Assembly: GCF_900103455.1 (NCBI RefSeq)
Contig: NZ_FNHI01000004.1
Coordinates: 310,001 to 374,000, forward strand
Length of the DNA stretch: 64,000 nt
DNA from: Streptomyces wuyuanensis
GTDB lineage: Bacteria > Actinomycetota > Actinomycetes > Streptomycetales > Streptomycetaceae
Direction: 5' to 3'
Within the stretch, counting starts at the first letter, position 1; each line of letters starts with the position of its first letter. Of this stretch, positions 17,717-26,660 are shown in pieces. The notes under the pieces are model-generated. The model worked only from the letters and a program-made list of their open reading frames with translations. It was not told the DNA's origin and made no database searches. The position numbers and the translations under genes are program-made.

Positions 17717-19411
17717 TCATCCCTCACTGTTCTTGTTGCTGTGCTCGATCGCTTCGCGGAGCACCTGGCGGTCGTCGAAGGGGCGGATCACACCGGCGAT
17801 GTCCTGTCCCTGCTCGTGCCCCTTGCCGGCGATCAGCACGGTGTCGCCGGGTGCGGCCCGGGCGACGGCCGCGGCGATGGCGGCGGCCCGGTCCGCTTCC
17901 ACGATGACGTCGCCGCGCTCGTGGGCGGGCACCTCGGCGGCGCCCGAGAGCATCGCGGCGAGGATCGCGAGGGGGTCCTCGGAGCGGGGGTTGTCCGAGG
18001 TGAGGACGGCGGTGTCGGCGTACCGGGCGGCGGCGGCGCCCATCGGGCCGCGCTTGGTCCGGTCGCGGTCGCCGCCGCAGCCGAGCACGATGTGCAGCCT
18101 GCCCTCGGTGACCTTGCGCAGGGAGCGCAGGACCGACTCGACCGCGTCCGTCTTGTGCGCGTAGTCGACCACCGCGAGGTACGGCTGGCCGGCGTCGACG
18201 CGCTCCAGCCGGCCGGGGACGCCCGGCACGGCGGCGACGCCGTCGGCCGCGGTCTGCGGGTCGATGCCCGCGACGGCGAGGGTGACGATGGCGGCGAGCG
18301 TGTTGGCGACGTTGAACGGGCCGGGCAGCGGGGCCTGGGCGCGCACCCGCTCGCCCGCCGGGCCGAGGACCGTGAACGTGGAGCCCAGCGGGCCGACTTC
18401 GACGCCGTCGGCGCGCCAGTCGGCGTCGGGGTGGCCCTCGGCGGAGAACGTGACGACGGGGATCGGGGACTCCGTCACCAGCCGCTGCCCGTACTCGTCG
18501 TCGAGGTTGACCACACCGCGCCGGGCGCGGGCCGGGGTGAACAGCTGGGCCTTGGCCTGGAAGTAGTCCTCCATGCCGGAGTGGAACTCCATGTGCTCCG
18601 GCGAGAGGTTGTTGAAGACGGCGACGTCGAAGACGCAGCCGTCGACCCGGCCGAGCACCAGCGCGTGGCTGGACACCTCCATGGCGACCGCCTCGACCCC
18701 GCGCTCGCGCATCACGGCGAACAGGGCCTGGAGGTCGGTGGCCTCCGGCGTGGTGCGCTCCGACTTGATGCGCTCCTCGTCGATGCGCATCTCGACCGTG
18801 CCGATCAGGCCCGTGCGGCGGCCGGCGCCGCGCAGGCCGCCCTCGACGAGGTACGCCGTGGTGGTCTTGCCCGAGGTGCCGGTGATGCCGATCTGCAGCA
18901 GCGCCTCACCGGGGCGGCCGTAGATCTCCGCGGCGAGCTCGCCCATTCTGCCGCGCGGGTTCTCGGTGACCAGGACGGGCAGTCCGGTCGCGGCGGCGCG
19001 GTCGGCGCCCGTCGGGTCGGTGAGGATCGCGGCCGCGCCGAGATCCCCGGCCTGGGCGACGTAGTCGGCGCCGTGCAGCCGGGCACCGGGCAGAGCGGCG
19101 TACACGTCTCCGGGGCGCACCGCGCGGGAGTCGTGCGTGATGCCCGTGACCGCGCCGGAGCCCGGGGGCTCGACCCCCAGCCGGGCGGCCAGGTCTGCGA
19201 GGTCGATCGGGCGGACCTCGGCCGGACGGGGAGGGGCGGTTCGGTACTGATCAGCTTGTGGCACGGCGGTGAGCGTACCGGCAGTACCGGGACCGGCGCT
19301 AAATGAGGGGCCTCCCCGTGGGCCGCGCCCGCGCGGCGACCGGGACGCGGCGAGGGCGGGCGCGGCGGCCCCCGGGGAGCGGTTCCCGGGGTCGGGCGTG
19401 ATGGTTCTCAC
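17717..19411 (-). CDS. murE: UDP-MurNAc-L-Ala-D-Glu:diaminopimelate ligase MurE
   Basis: The enzyme adds diaminopimelate to the stem peptide. The ATP loop is GITGTSGKTTTAYL, and the DAP-recognition motif DNPR occurs in TSDNPRSEDP, so DAP (LL-DAP in this group), not lysine, is the substrate. The chosen start is GTG at 19411 because GGGAGGAAC lies eight bases upstream and it is 17 bases after the ftsI stop. This gives 564 residues, with about 45-50 extra Pro/Gly/Arg-rich residues before the family core. A later GTG (about 19271) would give the usual length but has no good ribosome site. Confidence 0.96.
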   Translation of the reverse strand: MRTITPDPGNRSPGAAAPALAASRSPRGRGPRGGPSFSAGPGTAGTLTAVPQADQYRTAPPRPAEVRPIDLADLAARLGVEPPGSGAVTGITHDSRAVRPGDVYAALPGARLHGADYVAQAGDLGAAAILTDPTGADRAAATGLPVLVTENPRGRMGELAAEIYGRPGEALLQIGITGTSGKTTTAYLVEGGLRGAGRRTGLIGTVEMRIDEERIKSERTTPEATDLQALFAVMRERGVEAVAMEVSSHALVLGRVDGCVFDVAVFNNLSPEHMEFHSGMEDYFQAKAQLFTPARARRGVVNLDDEYGQRLVTESPIPVVTFSAEGHPDADWRADGVEVGPLGSTFTVLGPAGERVRAQAPLPGPFNVANTLAAIVTLAVAGIDPQTAADGVAAVPGVPGRLERVDAGQPYLAVVDYAHKTDAVESVLRSLRKVTEGRLHIVLGCGGDRDRTKRGPMGAAAARYADTAVLTSDNPRSEDPLAILAAMLSGAAEVPAHERGDVIVEADRAAAIAAAVARAAPGDTVLIAGKGHEQGQDIAGVIRPFDDRQVLREAIEHSNKNSEG

Positions 19412-19428
19412 TGGCTGTTCCTCCCGGG

Positions 19429-21393
19429 TCACGCGCCGGGGTCGAAAGTGACCGGCAGCCGCGCGGGAGCCGCGCCGGTCGGCGCGACCTGCTGGGTCTT
19501 GAGCGCGAACTCCATGACCTTCTTGTAGATCGGTCCGCAGATCTGGCCGCCGAAGTAGCTGCCCCGGGTCGGGTTCTGGATCGCGCAGTAGACGGTGATC
19601 TGAGGCTTGTCGGCGGGCGCGAAGCCCGCGAAGGAGGCGGTGTAGCCCCGGTAGCGGCCGAGCTCGGGATCGACCCGGTTCGCTGTCCCGGTCTTCCCGG
19701 CGACGCGGTACCCCGGGATCCGGGCCTTGGTGCCGGTGCCCTCCTCGTTCCCGACGACCGACTCGAGCATCGCCGCGAGGGTCTTCGCGGTCTTCTCGCT
19801 CACCACCCGGGTCTTCTCCGGGGCCTCCGCCGGGTTGAAGCGCCCGTCGGGACCGCGGGTGCCCCGCACCAGGGTGGGCTCGATGCGCACCCCGCCGTTG
19901 GCGATGGTCGAGTAGACGGAGGCGGCCTGCATGGCGTTGATCGACAGGCCCTGGCCGAACGGGATCGTGAACTGCTGCGAGGTCGACCAGTCCTGCGGCT
20001 TGGCCAGGATGCCGGGGGTCTCGCCCGGGTAGCCGAGGCCGGTCGGGCTGCCGATGCCGAACTTCCGCAGGTAGGAGTAGAGGACGCGGTTGGCCTGGCT
20101 CTGGGTCTTCCCGAGCTGTCCGGTCGCCAGGATCGTCCCGATGTTGCTCGACTTGGCGAGTACGCCGTTGAGCGTCAGGTACCAGGTGGGGTGGTCGATG
20201 TCGTCCTTGAAGAGCCGGTCGCCGCGGTGGAGCCGGTTGGGGACGGTGACGTGGGTCCCCGGCGTGGCGGCCTGCTCCTCCAGCACGGCGGCCATGGACA
20301 TGACCTTGCTGGTGGAGCCGGGCTCGTAGACGTCCTGGAGGGCCGCGTTGCCCATGGCGGCGGCGTTGGCGCGGGAGATGTCGTTGGGGTTGAAGCCCGG
20401 CGCGTTGGCCATCGCCAGGACCTCGCCGGTCCTGGCGTTCTGGACCACCACGTAACCGCGGTCGGCCTTGGACTTCGTCACCTGCTCGCTGATCGCGCGC
20501 TGCGCGGCCCACTGGATGTCGCGGTCGATGGTCAGCTCGATGTCGGAGCCGGGGACGGCGGGCTTCTCCCGGGTCCCGGCGGTGGGCACCCGGCGGCCGC
20601 CCGACTGCGCGTAGGTGATGCTGCCGTCCTTGCCCGCCAGCTCCTTGTCGAGCATGGACTCCAGGCCGCCCGCGCCGCGGCCGTCGGCGTTGACGTAACC
20701 CAGTATCCCCGCGGCGAGATCCCCGTTGGGGTAGACGCGTCGGCTGCTGGTCTCCTGGAAGACGCCGGCGAGGACGTTGGCCCCCGGGCCGCCCTTGGCC
20801 CTTTCGGCGGCGGCCTTCTCGGCGAAGACGCTCTTGAGGTCCTTGATCTGCTTCCAGACCTGCGGGGTCTGGCGGCGGGCGAGGACGGTGTACCGGGACT
20901 TCGGGGCCTTGAGCTTGTTCGCGAGTTCGGCCCGGTCGGCGCCCAGGATGGGCGCGAGCAGCGCGGCGGCCTGTTCCGGGGCGTCCGGGGCCTTGCTCTC
21001 CTCGGGCGTGAACATCTTCGGGTCGGCGGTGATGTCGTGCGCGTCGACGGTGGTGGCGAGCGCGATCCCGGCGCGGTCCGTGATCCGGCCGCGCTCTGCC
21101 GCGAGCTTGTGGCTCATGTAGCGGTTCTTCTCCGCCATCGCGGCGTACGTGCCGGCGTCGACGGCCTGCACCTGGAGCAGCCGGACCACGAACGTCAGCA
21201 TGACGAGAGTGAGAGCGAGGCTGACGAGCCTCAGCCGGGGGCGGGGGTTGCCGAGCCGGATCCGGCCGGCCGCCGCCGGCCGCGGGTCCGGCGCGGTCCT
21301 GCGGGGACGGCGCGGCGCCGGGCGTCCGCGGTCGCCCGGACCGCGGCGCGCGGGGCCCGGCACACGGCGCCGCGGTGGTTCCTTGGGTGGCAC
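19429..21393 (-). CDS. ftsI: Septal transpeptidase FtsI (class B PBP3)
   Basis: A monofunctional D,D-transpeptidase that crosslinks septal peptidoglycan with FtsW. The cytoplasmic N-terminus is short and very basic, followed by one membrane anchor (RLRLVSLALTLVMLTFVVRLLQVQ, about 55-78), the PBP dimer domain, and the transpeptidase domain with S360-T-S-K363, SSN in AKSSNIG, and K567-T-G569. The start is GTG at 21393, four bases after the ftsL stop, with AGGTGA overlapping that stop; it gives 654 residues. A longer open frame upstream lies inside ftsL and is rejected. Confidence 0.97.
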   Translation of the reverse strand: MPPKEPPRRRVPGPARRGPGDRGRPAPRRPRRTAPDPRPAAAGRIRLGNPRPRLRLVSLALTLVMLTFVVRLLQVQAVDAGTYAAMAEKNRYMSHKLAAERGRITDRAGIALATTVDAHDITADPKMFTPEESKAPDAPEQAAALLAPILGADRAELANKLKAPKSRYTVLARRQTPQVWKQIKDLKSVFAEKAAAERAKGGPGANVLAGVFQETSSRRVYPNGDLAAGILGYVNADGRGAGGLESMLDKELAGKDGSITYAQSGGRRVPTAGTREKPAVPGSDIELTIDRDIQWAAQRAISEQVTKSKADRGYVVVQNARTGEVLAMANAPGFNPNDISRANAAAMGNAALQDVYEPGSTSKVMSMAAVLEEQAATPGTHVTVPNRLHRGDRLFKDDIDHPTWYLTLNGVLAKSSNIGTILATGQLGKTQSQANRVLYSYLRKFGIGSPTGLGYPGETPGILAKPQDWSTSQQFTIPFGQGLSINAMQAASVYSTIANGGVRIEPTLVRGTRGPDGRFNPAEAPEKTRVVSEKTAKTLAAMLESVVGNEEGTGTKARIPGYRVAGKTGTANRVDPELGRYRGYTASFAGFAPADKPQITVYCAIQNPTRGSYFGGQICGPIYKKVMEFALKTQQVAPTGAAPARLPVTFDPGA

Positions 21394-21397
21394 AGCG

Positions 21398-21982
21398 TCA
21401 CCTGCCGGGGGTCGTGGGGGGCGGCTTCGGCACGCCGGACGCGGAGGGCCGCGGCGGCGCGGACGGTGCTGCGGACGCCGCCGGCGCACCGGCGGCCGAC
21501 GGCTTCGGCGACGCGGGAGGCGGTGCGGGAGCGCCGGACGCGGCCGGCTGCGCGGGAGCGGGCGGCCCGACCGGCCTGGCCGGCGGTTCCGGGCTCCGGA
21601 CGGCCGACGGATCGGCCGTCGCCCGCTTCGGGACGCCGCGGACCGTGCCGTCGGGAGCGAGGAAGGCGGGATTGCCGCCGGGCACCATGCCGAGCTCTCG
21701 GGCCCGCCGCTCCAGGGCGTCCGGGGCGGAGCGCTCGTCCACGTCCCGCTGCAGCGCCTGTTCCTGGTCGGTGAGTTCGGTGGTCTTCTTCCTGAGCTCG
21801 CTCAGCCTGAACGAGCCTTCGTTGAGGGAGGTGTTGAGCAGCAGCAGGGTGATCAGCCCACCGCCGAGCAGGAGAACGACCAGCAGGACGAAGGGGGTAC
21901 GGGCCGCGGTGCTCGGCCCGGACGGCATGAGCCGCGCGAGCCGTGCGGCACGCCCCTTGAGCTGTCCGGCGGCCTTCCTCAC
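21398..21982 (-). CDS. ftsL: Cell division protein FtsL-like with Pro/Ala-rich tail
   Basis: A bitopic protein placed exactly where ftsL lies in dcw clusters, between rsmH and ftsI. A basic N-terminus (1-30) is followed by a membrane segment (FVLLVVLLLGGGLITLLLLNTSL, about 31-53) and a coiled coil (about 55-95, SELRKKTTELTDQEQALQRDVDE). The motif ARELGMVPGGNPAFLAPDG follows, then about 75 residues of Pro/Ala/Ser low complexity. FtsL partners with FtsB/DivIC and FtsQ. Sequence identity in this family is low, so the name rests on topology and position. 194 residues. Confidence 0.88.
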   Translation of the reverse strand: MRKAAGQLKGRAARLARLMPSGPSTAARTPFVLLVVLLLGGGLITLLLLNTSLNEGSFRLSELRKKTTELTDQEQALQRDVDERSAPDALERRARELGMVPGGNPAFLAPDGTVRGVPKRATADPSAVRSPEPPARPVGPPAPAQPAASGAPAPPPASPKPSAAGAPAASAAPSAPPRPSASGVPKPPPTTPGR

Positions 21983-22042
21983 CCGTCGCCCTCCCTCGCC
22001 GCGGCTGTCGTCACCGGTCGTGCTCCCTCGGCGCGGCCGCCG

Positions 22043-23023
22043 TCACCGCACGTCCTCGCGGATCCGCTCGGCGCCGCGCAGCCGCGCGGGCGCCGCCCGG
22101 CGGTTCTCCGCGACCTCTTCCTCGGAAGGGAGTTCGGCGCCGCGGGTGAGGAGCTTGAGCCGCGGCTGGTAGCGCTCGGGGACGACGGGCAGTCCGGGCG
22201 GTGCCGTACTGGCGGCACCTTCCGCGAGGACCTGCTTGACCAGCCGGTCCTCCAGCGAGTGGTACGAGAGGACCGCGATCCGGCCGCCGACTGCCAGGGC
22301 CTTCACCGCGGCCGGGATCGCCCGCTCCAGCACGGTCAGCTCGCCGTTGACCTCGATGCGCAGGGCCTGGAACGTGCGCTTGGCCGGGTTGCCGCCCGTG
22401 CGCTTGGCCGCCTGCGGGAGCGCGTCTCGGATCAGCTCGACGAGCCGGGCGCTGTTGGTGAACGGTTCCTTCTCCCGCTCGCGCACGATCGCGGCGACGA
22501 TCCGCTTGGCCTGCTTCTCCTCGCCGTACGCGCGCAGGATCCGGACCAGCTCGCCCGGCGGGTAGGTGTTCAGGACCTCGGCGGCGCCCAGGCCGGTCGT
22601 CTGGTCCATCCGCATGTCGAGCGGCGCGTCCTGGGCGTAGGCGAAGCCGCGGTCGGCCTCGTCGAGCTGCATGGAGGAGACGCCGAGGTCGAAGAGGACG
22701 CCTTGGACGGCGGGGATGCCGAGCCGGTCGAGGACGTCGGGCAGCTCGTCGTAGACGGCGTGCACGAGGGTGGCGCGGTCGCCGAACGGTGCGAGCCGCT
22801 CGCGGGACAGCCGCAGCGCTTCCGTGTCCCGGTCGAGCGCGACGAGCCGGGCCGCGGGGAAGCGGGTCAGCAGCGCCTCGCTGTGCCCGCCGAGACCGAG
22901 GGTGCAGTCGACGACCACGGGGCCCGGGACTTCGGTGGAGTCGGCCCCGCCGGGACGCTCCAGGGCGGGCGCCAGCAGGTCCAGGCACCGCTGGAGCATC
23001 ACCGGGACGTGTCGCTGGCTCAA
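22043..23023 (-). CDS. rsmH: 16S rRNA m4C1402 N4-methyltransferase RsmH (MraW)
   Basis: A SAM-dependent methyltransferase acting on C1402 of 16S rRNA and the first gene of the division and wall run. It has [13 protein letters not shown] (5-17), the SAM motif [16 protein letters not shown] (about 37-52), [19 protein letters not shown] and the C-terminal [10 protein letters not shown] and [11 protein letters not shown] signatures. It has 326 residues. I see no mraZ gene upstream; the next gene is a divergent carbonic anhydrase. Confidence 0.97.
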   Translation of the reverse strand: MSQRHVPVMLQRCLDLLAPALERPGGADSTEVPGPVVVDCTLGLGGHSEALLTRFPAARLVALDRDTEALRLSRERLAPFGDRATLVHAVYDELPDVLDRLGIPAVQGVLFDLGVSSMQLDEADRGFAYAQDAPLDMRMDQTTGLGAAEVLNTYPPGELVRILRAYGEEKQAKRIVAAIVREREKEPFTNSARLVELIRDALPQAAKRTGGNPAKRTFQALRIEVNGELTVLERAIPAAVKALAVGGRIAVLSYHSLEDRLVKQVLAEGAASTAPPGLPVVPERYQPRLKLLTRGAELPSEEEVAENRRAAPARLRGAERIREDVR

Positions 23024-23125
23024 TGCGCCCTCTCAGGTCCGGCGCAGGCGGTGGCCGGGCCGTACGTTTGCCGCACCCGCGGGAAAACGCGGAAATGTGC
23101 TGGATGTGTCCGTGAACTGCGCGTC

Positions 23126-23153
23126 ACTTTAGTCCACTGGTCGTGCCGGTCAA
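23126..23153 (-). promoter_or_regulatory. Candidate promoter of the rsmH-ftsL-ftsI-mur run
   Basis: On the minus strand TTGACC (23153-23148) and TAAAGT (23131-23126) are separated by 16 bases, close to the vegetative sigma consensus. They lie about 100 bases upstream of rsmH. The same gap holds a TTGACG at 23266-23271 on the plus strand that may serve the divergent carbonic anhydrase, though its -10 box is not clear. Confidence 0.55.
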
Positions 23154-23328
23154 TCAACCGGCTGGCGCGTCGCAGCGGCGGCGGCCGAGGGGTCCGCGGG
23201 CGGCGCGACTCACCCGAACGGACACGGTCCGCTCCCGCCTGTGGGTTAGCTCACAACAAGCCGTGTTGACGTTCTTTGTCCGCTCTCACAGCGCGCTGCG
23301 CAGGCCCGTGACCATTACCGTCGGAGAC

Positions 23329-23871
23329 ATGTCGACTTCCGCGCACCTCCCCGCAGACACCGCCCTCGCCGGCGGCACGGTCACCGACCGGCTCGTCGAA
23401 GCCAACCAGCGCTACGCCTCGGGCTTCACCGACCCCGGCATGGACGCCCGGCCGGTACTCAAGGTCGCCGTGGTGGCCTGTATGGACGCCCGTCTCGACC
23501 TCCACGCGGCGCTGGGCCTGGAGCTCGGCGACTGCCACACGATCCGCAACGCGGGCGGAGTGGTCACCGACGACGTGATCCGCTCGCTGACCATCAGCCA
23601 GCGGGCGCTGGGCACCCGCAGCGTCATCCTCATCCACCACACCGGCTGCGGCCTGGAGAGCCTGACCGAGGACTTCAGGCACGAGCTGGAGGACGAGGTG
23701 GGCCAGCGGCCGCCGTGGGCGGTCGAGGCGTTCCGCGACGTGGACCAGGACGTGCGCCAGTCGATGCAGCGGGTGCGCACCTCGCCGTTCCTGCTGCACA
23801 GCGACGACGTGCGCGGGTTCGTCTTCGACGTCACGTCGGGTCTGCTGCGGGAGATCGACCCCACCGGCTGA
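23329..23871 (+). CDS. Beta-class carbonic anhydrase
   Basis: The enzyme interconverts CO2 and bicarbonate. The zinc ligands are C51, H104 and C107 in VACMDARLD and HHTGCG, with the Asp/Arg dyad D53-R55. The 180-residue length fits the small Rv1284-like beta-CA subgroup (type II of actinobacteria). The ATG at 23329 is chosen because the frame upstream is low-quality; its ribosome site GGAG is unusually close (two bases). It is divergent from rsmH and followed by a perfect hairpin. Confidence 0.93.
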   Translation: MSTSAHLPADTALAGGTVTDRLVEANQRYASGFTDPGMDARPVLKVAVVACMDARLDLHAALGLELGDCHTIRNAGGVVTDDVIRSLTISQRALGTRSVILIHHTGCGLESLTEDFRHELEDEVGQRPPWAVEAFRDVDQDVRQSMQRVRTSPFLLHSDDVRGFVFDVTSGLLREIDPTG

Positions 23872-23880
23872 GACCCGACC

Positions 23881-23915
23881 GACGGCGCCGCGCGAGCCCG
23901 CAGCGCGGCGCCGTC
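23881..23915 (+). terminator. 13-bp perfect hairpin after carbonic anhydrase
   Basis: GACGGCGCCGCGC (23881-23893) and its exact complement (23903-23915) flank a nine-base loop, ten bases after the stop codon. Confidence 0.75.
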
Positions 23916-24255
23916 CGCTGTCCGCTGTCCGCCGGCGGCCGGCGGCCGGAACGGCGTCGCACGGCACGGCCTGCGAGGTCCGCACGGCGTCGCACGGAAT
24001 GCCGGTGCGGCGTCGCGCCGAGTCGCCGCAGCCGCCCCGCGTGGGGCGGATCACAGCGCTGCGTGAGCGGCCAAACACGGCAACCTCAGACATATGGCGC
24101 CCACTTGTCCACAGGCGAGTGACACGACGCGGCAACGGCAACAAGAATGCGGGTGTGGCACCTTCGCGGAACCGACCGGGGAAGGTGTCCGTGTTTCGGG
24201 GTGGGCCGTGCCGCAAGCAGTGCACCGGCCCATGGAACGGGCCGAGGAGGGCCGG
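23916..24255. other. Non-coding gap upstream of the moxR operon
   Basis: I see no convincing gene in these 340 bases. They contain short direct repeats (CGGCGTCGCACGG twice, about 23951-24000; GTCCGCT twice, about 23912-23930) and the promoter of the moxR operon, which I cannot place. The ribosome site GGAGG at 24246-24250 belongs to the downstream gene. Confidence 0.4.
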
Positions 24256-25308
24256 GTGACGACCTATGACGATCGAGCGAGCCTCACGGATCTGACCACC
24301 ACAGCGGAGCGTGTCCGCAGGTCGGTGGAGGGTGTGATCGAGGGCAAGCCTGAGGTCGTACGGCTCTCGCTGACAGTGCTGCTCGCCGAGGGGCATCTCC
24401 TCATCGAGGACGTGCCGGGCGTGGGCAAGACGATGCTGGCGAAGGCACTGGCGCGGTCGATCGACTGCTCGGTACGGCGCATCCAGTTCACGCCGGACCT
24501 GCTGCCGTCGGACATCACGGGCGTGTCGATCTACGACCAGCAGAGACGGGACTTCGAGTTCAAGCCCGGTGCGATCTTCGCCCAGATCGTGATCGGCGAC
24601 GAGATCAACCGGGCCTCGCCGAAGACCCAGTCCGCGCTGCTCGAGTCCATGGAGGAGCGGCAGGTCACGATCGACGGGCAGACGTACGAACTCCCCACCC
24701 CCTTCATGGTGGTGGCGACCCAGAACCCGGTGGAGATGGAGGGCACGTACCCGCTGCCCGAGGCACAGCGGGACCGCTTCATGGCCCGGGTGTCGATGGG
24801 CTACCCGACGCCGGAGGCCGAGCTGCAGATGCTCGACGTGCACGGCGCGGTGTCCCCGCTCGACGACCTCCAGCCGGCGGCGCACGCCCACGACATCGTG
24901 AAGCTGATCGACGCGGTGCGGACGGTCCATGTCGCCGACTCCGTGCGGAGGTACGCGGTGGAGCTGGTCTCCGCGACCCGCAACCACCCCGACCTCCGGC
25001 TGGGCGCCTCGCCGCGCGCCACCCTGCACCTGCTGCGGGCCGCCAAGGCCTCGGCCGCGCTGAGCGGCCGGGACTACGCGCTGCCCGACGACGTCCAGTC
25101 GCTCGCCGTGCCGGTGCTCGCGCACCGCCTGCTGCCGACGGCCCAGGCACAGCTGAACCGGCGCACGGCCGAGCAGGTCGTGCTGGAGATCCTCCAGCGC
25201 ACGCCGGTGCCGACCTCCGGCAACGACACCACGTACGGGACCGGCGCCCGGCAGACGCCCGGCGGCCCCGCCTACGGCCAGCAGCGGCCCGGCGTCCGGC
25301 GGCTCTGA
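24256..25308 (+). CDS. MoxR-family AAA+ ATPase
   Basis: A chaperone-like AAA+ ATPase. Walker A is PGVGKT at 54-59 and Walker B is VIGDE ending at D115-E116; sensor and arginine-finger segments ATQNPVEMEGTYPLPEAQRDRF are intact. The last ~45 residues are Gly/Pro/Gln-rich. The start is GTG at 24256 with GGAGG five bases upstream (350 residues); an ATG eight codons earlier is possible. MoxR proteins typically work with DUF58/VWA and transglutaminase partners to mature or assemble envelope complexes, and here those partners follow directly. Confidence 0.94.
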   Translation: MTTYDDRASLTDLTTTAERVRRSVEGVIEGKPEVVRLSLTVLLAEGHLLIEDVPGVGKTMLAKALARSIDCSVRRIQFTPDLLPSDITGVSIYDQQRRDFEFKPGAIFAQIVIGDEINRASPKTQSALLESMEERQVTIDGQTYELPTPFMVVATQNPVEMEGTYPLPEAQRDRFMARVSMGYPTPEAELQMLDVHGAVSPLDDLQPAAHAHDIVKLIDAVRTVHVADSVRRYAVELVSATRNHPDLRLGASPRATLHLLRAAKASAALSGRDYALPDDVQSLAVPVLAHRLLPTAQAQLNRRTAEQVVLEILQRTPVPTSGNDTTYGTGARQTPGGPAYGQQRPGVRRL

Positions 25309-26660
25309 TGACGGCCGGGAGCCCCGCCGGCGGCGATGAGGAGAAGGGCGGTCTGCGGTCGGCTCTCGGCGGGCTGACCACACGCGGCCGCTCGTTCCTG
25401 GCGGCCGGGGTGGCCGCGGCGGTGTGTGCGGTGGTGCTCGGGCAGAGCGATCTGCTCCGGGTCGGTCTGCTGCTCGCCGTGCTGCCCCTGATCTGCGTGG
25501 CCGTGCTGTACCGCACCCGCTACCGGGTGGCGGGCAGCCGGAGGCTGTTCCCCTCCCGGGTGCCCGCCGGGTCCGAGGCCCGGGTGCATCTGCGCCTGGA
25601 CAACGTCTCCCGACTGCCCACGGGCCTGCTGATGCTCCAGGACCACGTGCCCTACGTGCTGGGGCCCCGGCCCCGGTTCGTGCTGGACCGGGTGGAGCCG
25701 GGCGGCCGGCGCGAGGTGTCGTACCGGGTCCGGTCCGACCTGCGCGGACGCTATCCGCTCGGTCCCCTGCAGCTGCGGCTGAACGACCCCTTCGGCATGT
25801 GCGAGCTGACCCGTTCCTTCAGCTCCTCCGACACCCTCACCGTCATCCCCCGCACCGAACCGCTGCCGCCGGTGCGGCTCTCGGGCGATGCCACGGGGTA
25901 CGGGGACGGACGGCAGCGCACGCTGGCCCTGGCCGGGGACGACGACGTGATCCCCCGGACCTACCGGCACGGGGACGACCTGCGCCGGGTGCACTGGCGC
26001 TCCACCGCCCGCTACGGCGAGCTGATGGTGCGTCGCGAGGAGCAGCCGCAGCGGGCCAGGTGCACGGTGCTGCTGGACACCCGGCGCGCGGCCTACCGGG
26101 GCGCCGGGCCCGGCTCGGCCTTCGAGTGGGCGGTGTCGGGCACGGCCTCCGCCCTGGTGCACATGCTGGAGCGGGGTTTCTCGGTCCGGCTGCTGACGGA
26201 CACGGGCACCTCGGTGCCCGGCGACGGCGGGGACGGTCTCGCCGGCTCGCCGCAGGAGTCGGCGGAGTCGGCCGGGCTGATGCTGGACGCGCTCGCGGTC
26301 GTCGACCACTCGGACGGCGCGGGGCTGTCGCGCGCCTACGACGTGCTGCGCGGCGGCGGCGAGGGTCTGCTGGTCGCCTTCTTCGGCGACATGGACGAGG
26401 AGCAGGCGGCGGTGGCGGCCCGGATGCGGCAGCGCAGCGGAAGCGCTGTCGCGTTCGTGCTGGACAGCGGCCTGTGGATGGCGAACGGGGCGGTGGACGA
26501 CGCAGTGGAGGCGCGGCTGCGCGGGTTGCGCGAGGCCGGGTGGACGGTGGTCCCCGCCGGACCCGGCGCGGCACTTCCCGAGCTGTGGCGGCAGGCGGCG
26601 CGGGAGCGCGCGGACTCCGCCCCGGCCGGTACGACGGGTCTCTCTGGGGGATGGACATGA
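25308..26660 (+). CDS. DUF58 domain membrane protein
   Basis: A 450-residue protein with two N-terminal membrane helices (about 28-65), a beta-rich segment and a DUF58 region centred on DVIPRTYRHGDDLRRVHWRSTARYGELMVRREE (about 210-245), followed by a von Willebrand A-like domain with a variant metal site (TVLLDTRRA). Its ATG overlaps the moxR stop by one base (TGATG), so the pair is coupled. Function is known only by association with MoxR and transglutaminase genes. Confidence 0.92.
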   Translation: MTAGSPAGGDEEKGGLRSALGGLTTRGRSFLAAGVAAAVCAVVLGQSDLLRVGLLLAVLPLICVAVLYRTRYRVAGSRRLFPSRVPAGSEARVHLRLDNVSRLPTGLLMLQDHVPYVLGPRPRFVLDRVEPGGRREVSYRVRSDLRGRYPLGPLQLRLNDPFGMCELTRSFSSSDTLTVIPRTEPLPPVRLSGDATGYGDGRQRTLALAGDDDVIPRTYRHGDDLRRVHWRSTARYGELMVRREEQPQRARCTVLLDTRRAAYRGAGPGSAFEWAVSGTASALVHMLERGFSVRLLTDTGTSVPGDGGDGLAGSPQESAESAGLMLDALAVVDHSDGAGLSRAYDVLRGGGEGLLVAFFGDMDEEQAAVAARMRQRSGSAVAFVLDSGLWMANGAVDDAVEARLRGLREAGWTVVPAGPGAALPELWRQAARERADSAPAGTTGLSGGWT